The notes under the pieces are model-generated. The model had not been told where the DNA came from. It ran no database searches and saw only the letters and a list, made by a program, of their open reading frames with translations. The position numbers and the translations under genes are program-made. A DNA stretch of 22,447 nucleotides from JBJXHC01 sp046160825 (GTDB lineage Bacteria; Bacteroidota; Ignavibacteria; UBA10030; UBA6906): positions 1 through 22,447 of the forward strand of contig JBJXHC010000044.1 of assembly GCA_046160825.1 (NCBI GenBank), written 5' to 3'. Within the stretch, counting starts at the first letter, position 1, and every line of letters begins with the position of its first letter. This document shows positions 1 through 8,700 of this stretch, in pieces.

Positions 1-111
1 TTTGAATATTTGGAAGTATTTTACAACCGGGTGCGACGCCACTCGTCACTTGGTTACAAATCACCCGTGGCTTTTGAACATCATCAATTGGCTTTACTCA
101 CTGTCCATTAA
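1..111 (+). CDS. IS3-family transposase OrfB, C-terminal end (partial)
   Basis: Frame 1 is open from the first base and ends at the TAA at 109-111, giving 36 residues. The segment FYNRVRRHSSLGYKSPVAFE is the hallmark C-terminus of IS3-family (IS150/IS2-like) DDE integrases, with the conserved YN-RRH-SLGY-SP pattern just after the last catalytic Glu. The rest of the transposase lies to the left of the window. In the intact element this protein cuts and joins the element's ends. The stop codon lies inside the putative right terminal inverted repeat, as is common in IS3 elements. Family assignment is confident; the subgroup cannot be decided from so few residues. Confidence 0.88.
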   Translation, partial: FEYLEVFYNRVRRHSSLGYKSPVAFEHHQLALLTVH

Positions 112-126
112 ATGGGGTGAATTCCA
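1..126 (+). mobile_element. Right end of an IS3-family insertion sequence
   Basis: The transposase tail is followed at 101-126 by CTGTCCATTAAATGGGGTG and then AATTCCA. Read from the outside this begins TGGAATTCACCCC, fitting the IS3-family rule that elements begin TG and end CA. After base 126 the sequence changes to coding sequence of an unrelated family (DUF5661-like), which supports a boundary close to here. The left end and the target duplication are outside the window, so the exact border is inferred. Confidence 0.7.
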
Positions 127-409
127 AACAATCGGCGATATCCTCGGCGTACGCTGGGATAAATTCGATGTTGAACAATTCAGGATGGGCTTGAACATTG
201 AGGGTGAGCACGGTAGACCGGACCACGCAGCAAATGTCGGCCATGATGAACCAATGGCCACAGGCAAAACTGCACTGGGTCACCTCGACGAGATCTCTGA
301 CTACTATACACAATTGGCCGTAATGACCTGCTCTTCTTTGCGTGGCTTTCACTCGTTCCGTTTCCTGCTGATGGGAAACTGCGCTCGGTGGGTTCGCCCC
401 GTCGCGTGA
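127..409 (+). pseudogene. DUF5661-like protein, 5' end removed by the IS
   Basis: Frame 2 directly after the IS end reads TIGDILGVRWDKFDVEQFRM, then GLNIEGEHG, then TGKTALGHLDEISDYYTQLA. From memory this matches the core of the DUF5661 family (pattern G-WSKFDVEQFRMGLDVELEHG ... TGKIALAHLNEFPDYYTRL), small proteins of unknown function. The N-terminal residues are missing because the IS lies where they should be, and the frame runs back into IS sequence without a start. After roughly base 332 the translation (CSSLRGFHSFRF...) no longer resembles the usual charged tail, so the 3' end may also be altered. Family identity is recalled, not searched. An antisense ORF across the same bases has no recognisable content. 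Confidence 0.6.
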
Positions 410-440
410 ACACTCAACCAATTTAGAAAGGATACTTGCA

Positions 441-590
441 ATGCTTTACACTATCGCTGTCATCCTCGTGGTCTTATGGCTTCTGGGATTTGTTTCGTCT
501 TATACGATGGGTGGTTTCATTCATATTCTTTTGGTGATCGCCATTGTGGTCGTGCTGGTCAACGTCATCAAGGGACGAAAAAGCGTGTGA
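441..590 (+). CDS. Lmo0937-family small membrane protein
   Basis: A 49-residue peptide beginning MLYTIAVILVVLWLLGFVSS and ending in a basic tail (KGRKSV). It has two hydrophobic helices (about residues 3-18 and 25-43) joined by a Gly-rich turn (SYTMGGF). Length and pattern match the Lmo0937 family of two-helix inner-membrane peptides; the Listeria namesake is known from the SigB stress regulon, while a molecular function is not established. A good ribosome-binding site (AGAAAGGA, 425-432) precedes the ATG at 441. It sits just downstream of the disrupted DUF5661-like gene. The family is recognised by pattern only. Confidence 0.75.
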   Translation: MLYTIAVILVVLWLLGFVSSYTMGGFIHILLVIAIVVVLVNVIKGRKSV

Positions 591-598
591 CACGCTGC

Positions 599-634
599 GT
601 CTCGATTCTTGGGAACATTCACATCGGCGCGTAG
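599..634 (+). pseudogene. Remnant tail of a Thivi_2564-type membrane peptide gene
   Basis: One frame here reads VSILGNIHIGA followed by TAG. The intact small membrane protein at 2555-2746 ends FQSLGNIHIGN. At the DNA level, 608-628 and the matching stretch near 2719 differ at only about three of 21 bases. No hydrophobic helix or start codon precedes the fragment; it begins right after the stop of the 49-aa gene at 590 and is in a different frame from it. I read it as the leftover 3' end of a second, mostly deleted copy. The rest of the 591-805 gap shows no further gene. Confidence 0.5.
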
Positions 635-805
635 CCCGTACCCACCGTGCGGTTCAATACCGACGCGGGACAGCTAGTCACCCCGGTGGCGTATTTATGC
701 AGGCTCGTTTCAACGAAGAAGTCGATTTTCATGAAGTAGTTGTTTGTTCCGGACTCTTTGCAACCAAGAGCAATCATCATTCACAATCCCGAAGGAGTCA
801 TAATC

Positions 806-2353
806 ATGCAAAAGCCTACTTTGTACCTTTTGGTGCTCGTGCTTTTGTTTTTTTCTTTCCACACAGGAACCGCTCAAGAATCAAAAGGACGATGGGCCCT
901 GGGATTTCACGGCGGTGCCAATATGTGGTTTAACGATTACAATGAACGGACAATCGGACCCGGCGGGGAGATGATGTTGCGATATGGCATCACCCGCGGA
1001 TTCTCGGCGGGACTTCTGGCGGGCTATGAAGAATTGAAATCGAAGCACACGCCTCCGTACACTCTGGGGCAATTCGATTACCTGAAGTTGCACGCAATTC
1101 CCGCGGCATTTGTCGGATGGGTGCATTTTGCTCCTGGCAGCAAGGTCAATCCCTATTTCTACGGCGGCGTCGGTGCCATGATCTATAAGAGATTGACCGG
1201 CAATGCTGTCTATGTTCCCAATGGCGACAGCAGGTTTTCAACATCGATTCTTGTGCCGGTCGGTCTTGGCCTTGAAATCTTTGCTTCGAAGAAAACTGCG
1301 TTTATTATTGAGGCTGGCTACAGGATAACAGATGATTATCCGGATGGGATTAAGGCTGGAAAACTCGGCGGATACGGAACTGCAAAAGCAGGTGTCAATA
1401 TATACCTCGGCAGCAGTGATGCCGACGATGATGACGAGGACGGTCTGAACAACGGTGAAGAGCGTACGCTCGGCACCAACCCCTTGAACCCCGACACGGA
1501 TGGTGATGGCTTGAAGGATGGCGATGAGGCGCATCGCTACAAAACCAATCCAACCAAGAATGACACCGATGGCGATGGTTTGAATGACGGGGATGAAGTG
1601 ATGAAATTCACGACCGATCCGAACAAGGGCGATACGGACGGCGATGGGCTCCTTGACGGAGATGAAGTGAACCAGCACAAGACCGATCCCCTGAAGACTG
1701 ACACTGATGGCGGTGGATTGAGTGACGGTGACGAGATCATGAAGTACAAGAGCGATCCACTCAAGCTGGATACCGATGGCGACGGACTTTCCGACAAGGA
1801 CGAAGTCATGACGCACAAGACTGACCCCGCAAAGTCCGACACTGACGGTGATGGCCTTTCCGACAGCGATGAAATCCGCAAGCACAAGACTGATCCGTTG
1901 AAGTCCGATACTGACGGTGGCGGGATTGCAGACGGAGCCGAAGTGACACGAGGAACAAATCCTCTGAACCCGAAGGATGACGTGTTAAAGGAGACCATCA
2001 TTCTGGAGAGAGGCAAGACAACGGTCTTGAGAGGCGTTAATTTCGAGTTCAACAAGGCAACCCTGACCAAGGATTCCGAAAAGATTCTTGAGATGGCGTA
2101 CGATGCACTCGTTGCCCAACCCGACTTGAAGGTTCTGATTGCCGGACACACCGACGCCGTTGGTTCGGATGCATACAACCAAAAACTTTCCCTGCGCCGG
2201 GCACAATCGGTGAAGACCTGGCTTGTAAAGAAAGGTATTGCGTCCAACGTCCTGACCGTGACAGGTAAAGGCGAGGATGAACCTATCGACTCAAACGACA
2301 CCGACGATGGACGGGCAAACAACAGACGCATTGAGTTCCGCGTACTGAAGTAG
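806..2353 (+). CDS. Outer-membrane beta-barrel / TSP3-repeat / OmpA protein
   Basis: A 515-residue envelope protein. I chose the ATG at 806 over the upstream in-frame ATG at 740 because AAGGAG (792-797) precedes it and it yields a proper signal peptide (MQKPTLYLLVLVLLFFSF, likely cut near TGTA-QES). Residues ~25-203 form a beta-barrel-like domain with alternating aromatic/Gly strands. Residues ~205-391 hold eight 23-residue TSP3-type Asp-rich calcium-binding units (DTDGDGLSDGDE type). Residues ~400-515 form an OmpA C-terminal domain with NFEFNKATLT, AGHTDAVGSDAYN and a terminal NNRRIEF, the signature of peptidoglycan binding. By family the protein spans the outer membrane and ties it to the cell wall across a rigid Ca-bound linker. 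It appears monocistronic, with a terminator straight after it. Confidence 0.9.
   Translation: MQKPTLYLLVLVLLFFSFHTGTAQESKGRWALGFHGGANMWFNDYNERTIGPGGEMMLRYGITRGFSAGLLAGYEELKSKHTPPYTLGQFDYLKLHAIPAAFVGWVHFAPGSKVNPYFYGGVGAMIYKRLTGNAVYVPNGDSRFSTSILVPVGLGLEIFASKKTAFIIEAGYRITDDYPDGIKAGKLGGYGTAKAGVNIYLGSSDADDDDEDGLNNGEERTLGTNPLNPDTDGDGLKDGDEAHRYKTNPTKNDTDGDGLNDGDEVMKFTTDPNKGDTDGDGLLDGDEVNQHKTDPLKTDTDGGGLSDGDEIMKYKSDPLKLDTDGDGLSDKDEVMTHKTDPAKSDTDGDGLSDSDEIRKHKTDPLKSDTDGGGIADGAEVTRGTNPLNPKDDVLKETIILERGKTTVLRGVNFEFNKATLTKDSEKILEMAYDALVAQPDLKVLIAGHTDAVGSDAYNQKLSLRRAQSVKTWLVKKGIASNVLTVTGKGEDEPIDSNDTDDGRANNRRIEFRVLK
1418..1978 (+). repeat. Eight tandem 69-bp TSP3 repeats
   Basis: From 1493 the coding sequence repeats in register every 69 bp (starts at 1493, 1562, 1631, 1700, 1769, 1838 and 1907), preceded by a diverged first unit at 1418. 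Each unit encodes DTDGDGL-DGDEV---KTDP-K. The units at 1700 and 1907 carry DTDGGG in place of DTDGDG, losing one acidic calcium ligand. Units are similar but not identical in DNA, so the array is older than a fresh slippage product. Confidence 0.9.
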
Positions 2354-2368
2354 CAACGGCCTGAATAC

Positions 2369-2409
2369 AACGTTCCGCTCACCAAACGAGGAGGGCGGAA
2401 CGTTTTTTT
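2369..2409 (+). terminator. Rho-independent terminator of the OmpA/TSP3 gene
   Basis: AACGTTCCGC (2369-2378) is perfectly complementary to GCGGAACGTT (2395-2404). The loop is 16 bases, and a run of T (2403-2409) closes the structure. It lies 16 nt after the stop codon. Confidence 0.85.
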
Positions 2410-2554
2410 GTGAAGAGCAACCGAAACAACCGAGCAACGACATCGATACACCCCAGGAAGACACCGTTGAATCATACATATGTCGGTATTTTACACCGCG
2501 CATACTGACTCCGGGGAGACAAATGTTACCCATGAAACAAACGAGGAGGTTACA

Positions 2555-2746
2555 ATGCCTTTACTGCAAGTAGTGATTATTCTCATAGTCGTTGGTGTTC
2601 TCTTATGGCTTGTGAACAACTATATACCAATGCAGGCCACGATGAAGAAAATTCTGAACGCCGTTGTGGTGATAGCAGTAGTACTATGGTTGTTGAATGT
2701 TTTCGGATTGTTTCAATCTCTTGGAAACATCCACATTGGTAATTGA
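2555..2746 (+). CDS. Thivi_2564-type small membrane protein
   Basis: A 63-residue peptide, MPLLQVVIILIVVGVLLWLV at the start, with two hydrophobic helices (about 4-20 and 33-52) around a conserved-looking NNYIPMQATMKKILN linker, ending GNIHIGN. The pattern matches the Thivi_2564 family of short inner-membrane proteins of unknown function. The ATG at 2555 is preferred over the upstream in-frame ATG at 2480 because AGGAGG (2544-2549) lies five bases before it and the extra N-terminal residues are polar and atypical. The gene ends 32 nt before the cyclic glucan synthase, so the two are probably co-transcribed. A remnant of a similar gene lies at 599-634. Confidence 0.75.
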   Translation: MPLLQVVIILIVVGVLLWLVNNYIPMQATMKKILNAVVVIAVVLWLLNVFGLFQSLGNIHIGN

Positions 2747-2778
2747 TCTCTGCGCGTTCATCAAGTGGAGATCGCATA

Positions 2779-5700
2779 ATGAAGTATTCCTTTTTCCGGT
2801 CCGGCGAGCACTCGCAGGGTGTATTCCCCCAGGATACCGAGGAGCCGATTCGAAGCGAACTCTTCAGCATCGAACGGCTTGAGCAGCATGCAGCGAGCCT
2901 TGCAACTGCGCAGCGAGTCACGGCGAAACCTGCGGCAGGTCGACCACTTACTGCACGTCTCGCAGACAACGGTCGGGTGCTGCTCCAGGCCTATCGTGCC
3001 ATTGCCGAAGCCATCAGCGACGAGCAAGTCATTACACCGGCAGCGGAATGGTTGGTCGATAATTTTCATGTCGTGGATGAGCAGATTCGCGAAATCCGTG
3101 ACGATCTTCCCCGCGGCTACTATCGCCAACTCCCAAAACTCGCGGAAGGGCCCCTCAAGGGTTACCCCCGCGTGTTCGGTATGGCGTGGGCATTCGTTGC
3201 CCATACGGACAGCCGGTTCGATCTTGAGACACTCACCCGGTTTGTGCGCGCCTACCAGCACGTCCAGCCGCTCACGATTGGAGAACTCTGGGCGGTGGCA
3301 ATCACGCTGCGCATCGTCCTCGTCGAGAATTTGCGCCGCTCGGCCCGGCGAATCGTGTCGAGCCGCGCCGAACGAGAGGAAGCCGACGGTGTGGCTGACC
3401 GTGTATTGGGAGTCGGCATTCGTGAGGCTGAATCACCCGACGTAGCTCTTCGATCATTCAGTGGGAAACCCTTGCCCACTGCCTTTGCCGTACAACTCGT
3501 CCAACGTTTACGGGATCAGGATCCGGCAGTAACACCGGCGCTTCCCTGGCTTGACAACCGATTGACAGCACAAGGGACCACGTCCGAAAAAATCGTCAAC
3601 GAAGAACATCAATTTCAAGGGGCGATGAGCGTCACCGTGCGCAACGTCATCACGAGCATGCGCCTCATGTCCTCAGTCGACTGGACAAAGTTTTTCGAGA
3701 GCGTGAGTCTCGTCGATGCAACACTTTGTGCAAAGAGCAATTTTGCCGCAATGGACTTTCCGACCAGAGATAGGTACCGGCACGCGATAGAAGAACTTGC
3801 CCGAGGTTCGGCACTCACAGAGATCCAGATTGCTCAAACAGCAGTCCAAAAAGCACTATCTGCCGGAGATGGTGAGGAGAACGGCCCCGAACAAGACCCC
3901 GGCTATTACCTTCTCTCGAAGGGGCGCTTGGCCTTTGAGAAGCAGATCGCGTTTCATGTTTCTCTGAGGTCCTGGTTTGATCGTCGTGCCGCAGGCACCG
4001 GTATGCGGGGATACCTCATAACGGTCGCGTTTGTCAGTGGACTCATCTTTGTCCTGCCATTGCTCGGCATTTCGCAAGCCGGGGTGACCGGATACAATCT
4101 CTTGCTTCTCGCGCTTCTCGCTGTCATACCATTATCGGAAGTGGCAGTGGCGTTGGTAAATTATTGGATTACGAATCGGTTCGGCCCGAAAGCCCTGCCT
4201 GGCCTGGAACTTCAAGACGGCGTGCCATCAAGCCTGCGTACGATGGTCGTCGTGCCAAGTCTCTTAACAACGCGTGAGGAAATCGAAGAACAGATCGACC
4301 GGATTGAAGTTCACTACCTCGCAAATCAGGACGACGATCTTCGCTTTGCGCTTCTCTCTGATTGGATGGACTCTGCAACAGAAAGAACAGAAGGAGACGA
4401 CGAGCTCCTGGGCGTTGCGGTTGAGGGGATTACGCTCTTGAACAAGCGTCACGCACCAACGGCGGATGGCCAGCGGTTCCTCCTTCTCCACAGACGGCGG
4501 GTATGGAGCGCGGGAGAGAGAACGTGGATCGGGTGGGAACGCAAACGCGGCAAACTCCATGAGTTAAATCGTTTATTGCGTGGAGCGACCGACACAAGTT
4601 TCTTATCACTTGTTTCCTCCGCTGTCCCTTCCGGCGTTCGCTATGTGATCACGCTTGATGCCGATACACGACTACCTCGCAAAGCTGTCGGGCACCTAGT
4701 AGGAAAGATGGCGCACCCGCTCAATCGCCCAAAGACTGACGCACATACCGGTCGCGTTACCGAAGGATATGCCGTGCTTCAGCCACGAGTAACACCGTCG
4801 CTACCGATGGGTCGCGCAGGTTCTTTTTTTCAGCGTATCTTCTCCGGACCAGGCGGGATGGATCCATATGCGTTTGTCGTGTCAGATGTGTATCAGGATC
4901 TCTTCGGTGAAGGCTCCTACAGCGGAAAAGGAATTTACGATGTGGATGTGTTCGAGGCTGCTCTTCATGGCCGCATCCCGGAAAACACGGTCCTGAGCCA
5001 CGATCTCCTCGAAGGAATCTTTGCAGGGGCCGGACTGGCCTCCGATATAGAGGTCGTCGAAGAATTTCCCTCCCGTTATGACGTCTCTGCGGCCCGGCAA
5101 CATCGTTGGGCACGCGGCGACTGGCAATTGCTTCCGTGGATTCTTGGATTCGGGCTTGACTTGAACGCACACCCGGTACGACGGAAGATCCCGCTGATTG
5201 GTCGCTGGAAGATGATAGACAACCTGCGTCGATCATTGTCAGCGCCGGCCGCATTTCTTGCATTACTCGGCGGATGGACGCTTCCCTTTGCTTCGGCAGC
5301 AGTATGGAGTGGGTTCGTTCTTGCGACAATAGCGCTCCCTCCCCTCCTCCCATTTTTTTCCGGTATTATTCCCCGACGGCGGAAGATTTCGAAACGCAGC
5401 CACCTGCGCGCGACCGGCAGAGATCTGTCTCTCGCTCTCTCGCAGATATTCTTTCACATTTCTCTCCTCGCTCATCAGGCATGGTTGATGGCTGATGCTA
5501 TTGTGCGGACGCTCTTCCGATTGTTCATAAGCCATCGGCACATGCTGGAGTGGGTCACCGCGGCACAGGCGAAATTCAGCCTCCCTCTCAACATCCTGGG
5601 ATTCTACCGGCGAATGGTAGGCGGTGTTGCTCTTACCTGTATTGCCGGGGTCATCGTCGCTTATGCACCTCAGGAGTCCTGGTTGACTGCTGCTCCATTC

Positions 5701-8700
5701 CTGGTCCTGTGGATGTTCTCGCCACTCTTGGCACAGTGGGCGAGCCGTCCGCGGGCGTATGCCGTGCCCAAACCGATTTCCACTGCTGAGGCACTATCAC
5801 TGCGGCTTATCGCGCGCCGCACATGGCGTTTTTTTGAAACCTTCGTCACTGCAAAACAACACACGCTACCTCCGGACAATTTTCAGGAAGAACCAACACC
5901 AACGATCGCCCATCGTACTTCTCCCACAAATCTTGGGTTGTACCTTTTGTCAACAGTGGCAGCAAATGATTTTGGCTGGGTCGGTATGCACGAAACGGTG
6001 GAAAGACTGGATACCACACTCACTGCAATGAACGACCTTGAGCGTTTTCGTGGCCACTTCTACAATTGGTACGATACCCATGACCTTCGCACGTTGGATC
6101 CAAAGTACATCTCGTCAGTTGATAGCGGTAATCTTGCGGGACATCTGATCGCCATTGGAAATGCGTGTAGTGAGATGATCAAACGTCCTTTGGTGAATGC
6201 ACAATGGACTGCGGGAACCGTCGACGCATTGATGTTGACACGCGAATCCCTGCGCGTACTCACGCATGATCGACGGACTCAGACGGTAAGTCGGAAGCGG
6301 CTCGACGAGGAACTTGATACATTCTCCGCTGCACTTCACGAAGATCCAACGACTCCTGCCAGTGTCGTTAACATATTGGAAGACCTCGTGTGCCAGGCCA
6401 GTACCCTTGCCGATATTGCGCGAACGCTGATCGAGGAAGGTGGTGTTGGATTGAACGCGGAATCAGGCGCGGAGGTGTTGTTCTGGACGGAAGCGGTTCG
6501 AGAAACCCTCAAGAGTCACGGGCGTGATTTTGAGTTGCTCAAGCCCTGGTCGCGCCTCGCCGCCGTGGTGAAGCTTGATCAGGAAACTCCTCCCGAAGAT
6601 ATTCTCAGACGCTTCGTTGAATCAATTCCCACGCTCGCCAATTTACCTGACCGGTGTGGCGAGGCCATTTCCATACTGACGTTCCATCGGACAAAACTGC
6701 GTGCTGACGGCAACAAGCGAGGTGCCGAGCTGGCACAAGTGGGGGCTCTCATAGAATCCTTTGAACGTTCAGGCCACTCGGCTCGATCCCTGGAGCGTCG
6801 CCTCTCGGCGGTGAAAGAGATGTCGGAGAGAATGTTTGCAGCAATGGACTTTAGCTTCCTCTTCGACACGACGCGGCAACTTCTCTCCATTGGATACCGG
6901 CTTGCCGACGGCACACTCGATCCCGCCTGTTACGATCTGCTTGCCTCTGAAGCGCGACTGGCAAGCTTCGTTGCAATAGCAAAGGGAGATGTCCCTGTGC
7001 GAAATTGGTTTCAGCTCGGGCGTTCACTCACCCCCGTGGACCGCGGCTCGGCATTGATTTCATGGTCAGGATCGATGTTCGAATACTTGATGCCTTCCCT
7101 GGTGATGCGCGCGCCGGCGGAGAGTCTGCTCGGACAAACGAATCGGTTTGTTGTTCGTCGACAAATACAGTATGGTGCCGAGCTTGGCGTGCCATGGGGC
7201 GTTTCGGAATCCGCCTATAATGTGCGCGATATTGAGTTCACCTATCAATACTCGAACTTCGGAGTTCCCGGGCTGGGCCTCAAACGTGGTCTCAGCGAGG
7301 ATGCTGTTATTGCACCGTACGCAACCGGCTTGGCCGCGATGGTGGATCCAAAGGCTGCCGCGGAGAACTATTCCCATCTTACCGAAGCCGGAGGCCTCGG
7401 CAAATATGGATTCTACGAAGCCTTGGATTATACGCCAACACGCCTTCCCGAAGGAAAGCAGGTTGCCATCGTCCGTACCTACATGGCTCATCATCAGGGA
7501 ATGACACTGGTTGCAATCGACAACGTTCTTAACGACGGCGCTATGCGGACACGTTTTCACGCCGAACCGATCATCCAGGCGACAGAACTGTTATTGCAGG
7601 AACGCACCCCTCGCGACGTCGCTGTCGCCCGTCCGCGCGCCGACGAAGTGAATGTCGCCGCCAACGTACGCGATTTGATACCGTCGACGTACCGCCGGTT
7701 CCATTCGCCACACAACACCCTTCCGCGTACACATATTCTTTCCAATGGTGACTACGCGGTTATGATCACCGCGGCTGGGTCGGGATACAGTCGCTGGCGC
7801 GATCTCGCTGTCACGCGCTGGCGCGAGGATGTGACCTGTGATCCCTGGGGTTCATATGTTTTTCTCCGCGATACCCACACCGGCGACGTGTGGTCCGCAG
7901 GATTTCAACCGACGGGAGTCGAGCCGGAGAGTTATGAGGTGGAATTCTCCGAGGGCCGCGTTGAAATAGCACGCCGTGACGGAACGATTGCAACAACACT
8001 CGAAGTTGCTGTCTCTCCCGAAAGTAACGCCGAAGTGCGCCGTGTCTCATTGTCCAATCTTGGAAGTCGGGTTCGGGAGATTGAGTTGACATCCTACGCA
8101 GAAGTGGTCTTGACTCAACCCGCTTCCGACATGACACACCCGGCATTCTCGAAGCTCTTTGTTCAGACAGAGTTCGTGACAGATGTCGACACTCTGTTGG
8201 CAACACGGCGGCGGCGGTCACCCGACGAGCCGGAAATCTGGGCGGCACACCTTGCTGTAATAGAGGGCGAGAGTGTCGGCGACATTCAATTTGAGACAGA
8301 CCGGGCTCGCTTTCTCGGTCGGGGACGCCAGGTTCATTCACCGATCTCCGTGATGGATGGCAAGCCGCTCTCCAATACTGTTGGAACCGTACTCGATCCA
8401 ATCTTCAGTCTTCGTTGCCGGGTGCGGATTCCTTCCGGGACTACAGTGCGCGTTGCATTCTGGACCATGGTTGCCCCTTCGCGCGCAGAAGTACTTGACC
8501 TCGCGGATAAATACCACGACCCGACAGCATTTGAGCGCGCTGTAACTCTTGCGTGGACGCAAGCGCAGGTTCAACTCCACCATCTCGGTATCGGCGCTGA
8601 AGAAGCGCATCTTTTCCAACATCTTGCAAACCACGTTCTGTATTCAAATCCAACGCTCCGGCCTCCGTCCGAAGTCCTCAAGCGAACAGAAAACGGACAG

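Noticed and set aside
98..421. Minus-strand 107-aa ORF over the DUF5661-like remnant
   Set aside because: It runs through the IS end and has no recognisable motif, while the plus frame matches a family pattern.
1418..1978. Regular repeats that might suggest a CRISPR array
   Set aside because: The 69-bp units lie in frame inside a gene and encode TSP3 motifs; there are no unique spacers.
1238..2475. Long minus-strand ORFs opposite the OmpA/TSP3 gene (1238-1885 and 1537-2475)
   Set aside because: They mirror the Asp/Gly-rich repeats, have repetitive low-complexity translations and no ribosome-binding site. They are shadows of the repeat array.
2743..2778. TTG start adding 12 residues to the glucan synthase
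   Set aside because: It overlaps the previous gene's stop; ATG 2779 has a well-placed GTGGAG.
4757..5353. Minus-strand ORF of 198 aa inside the glucan synthase gene, and many others like it
   Set aside because: The plus frame carries conserved catalytic motifs across this region; the antisense translation is Arg-rich and featureless.
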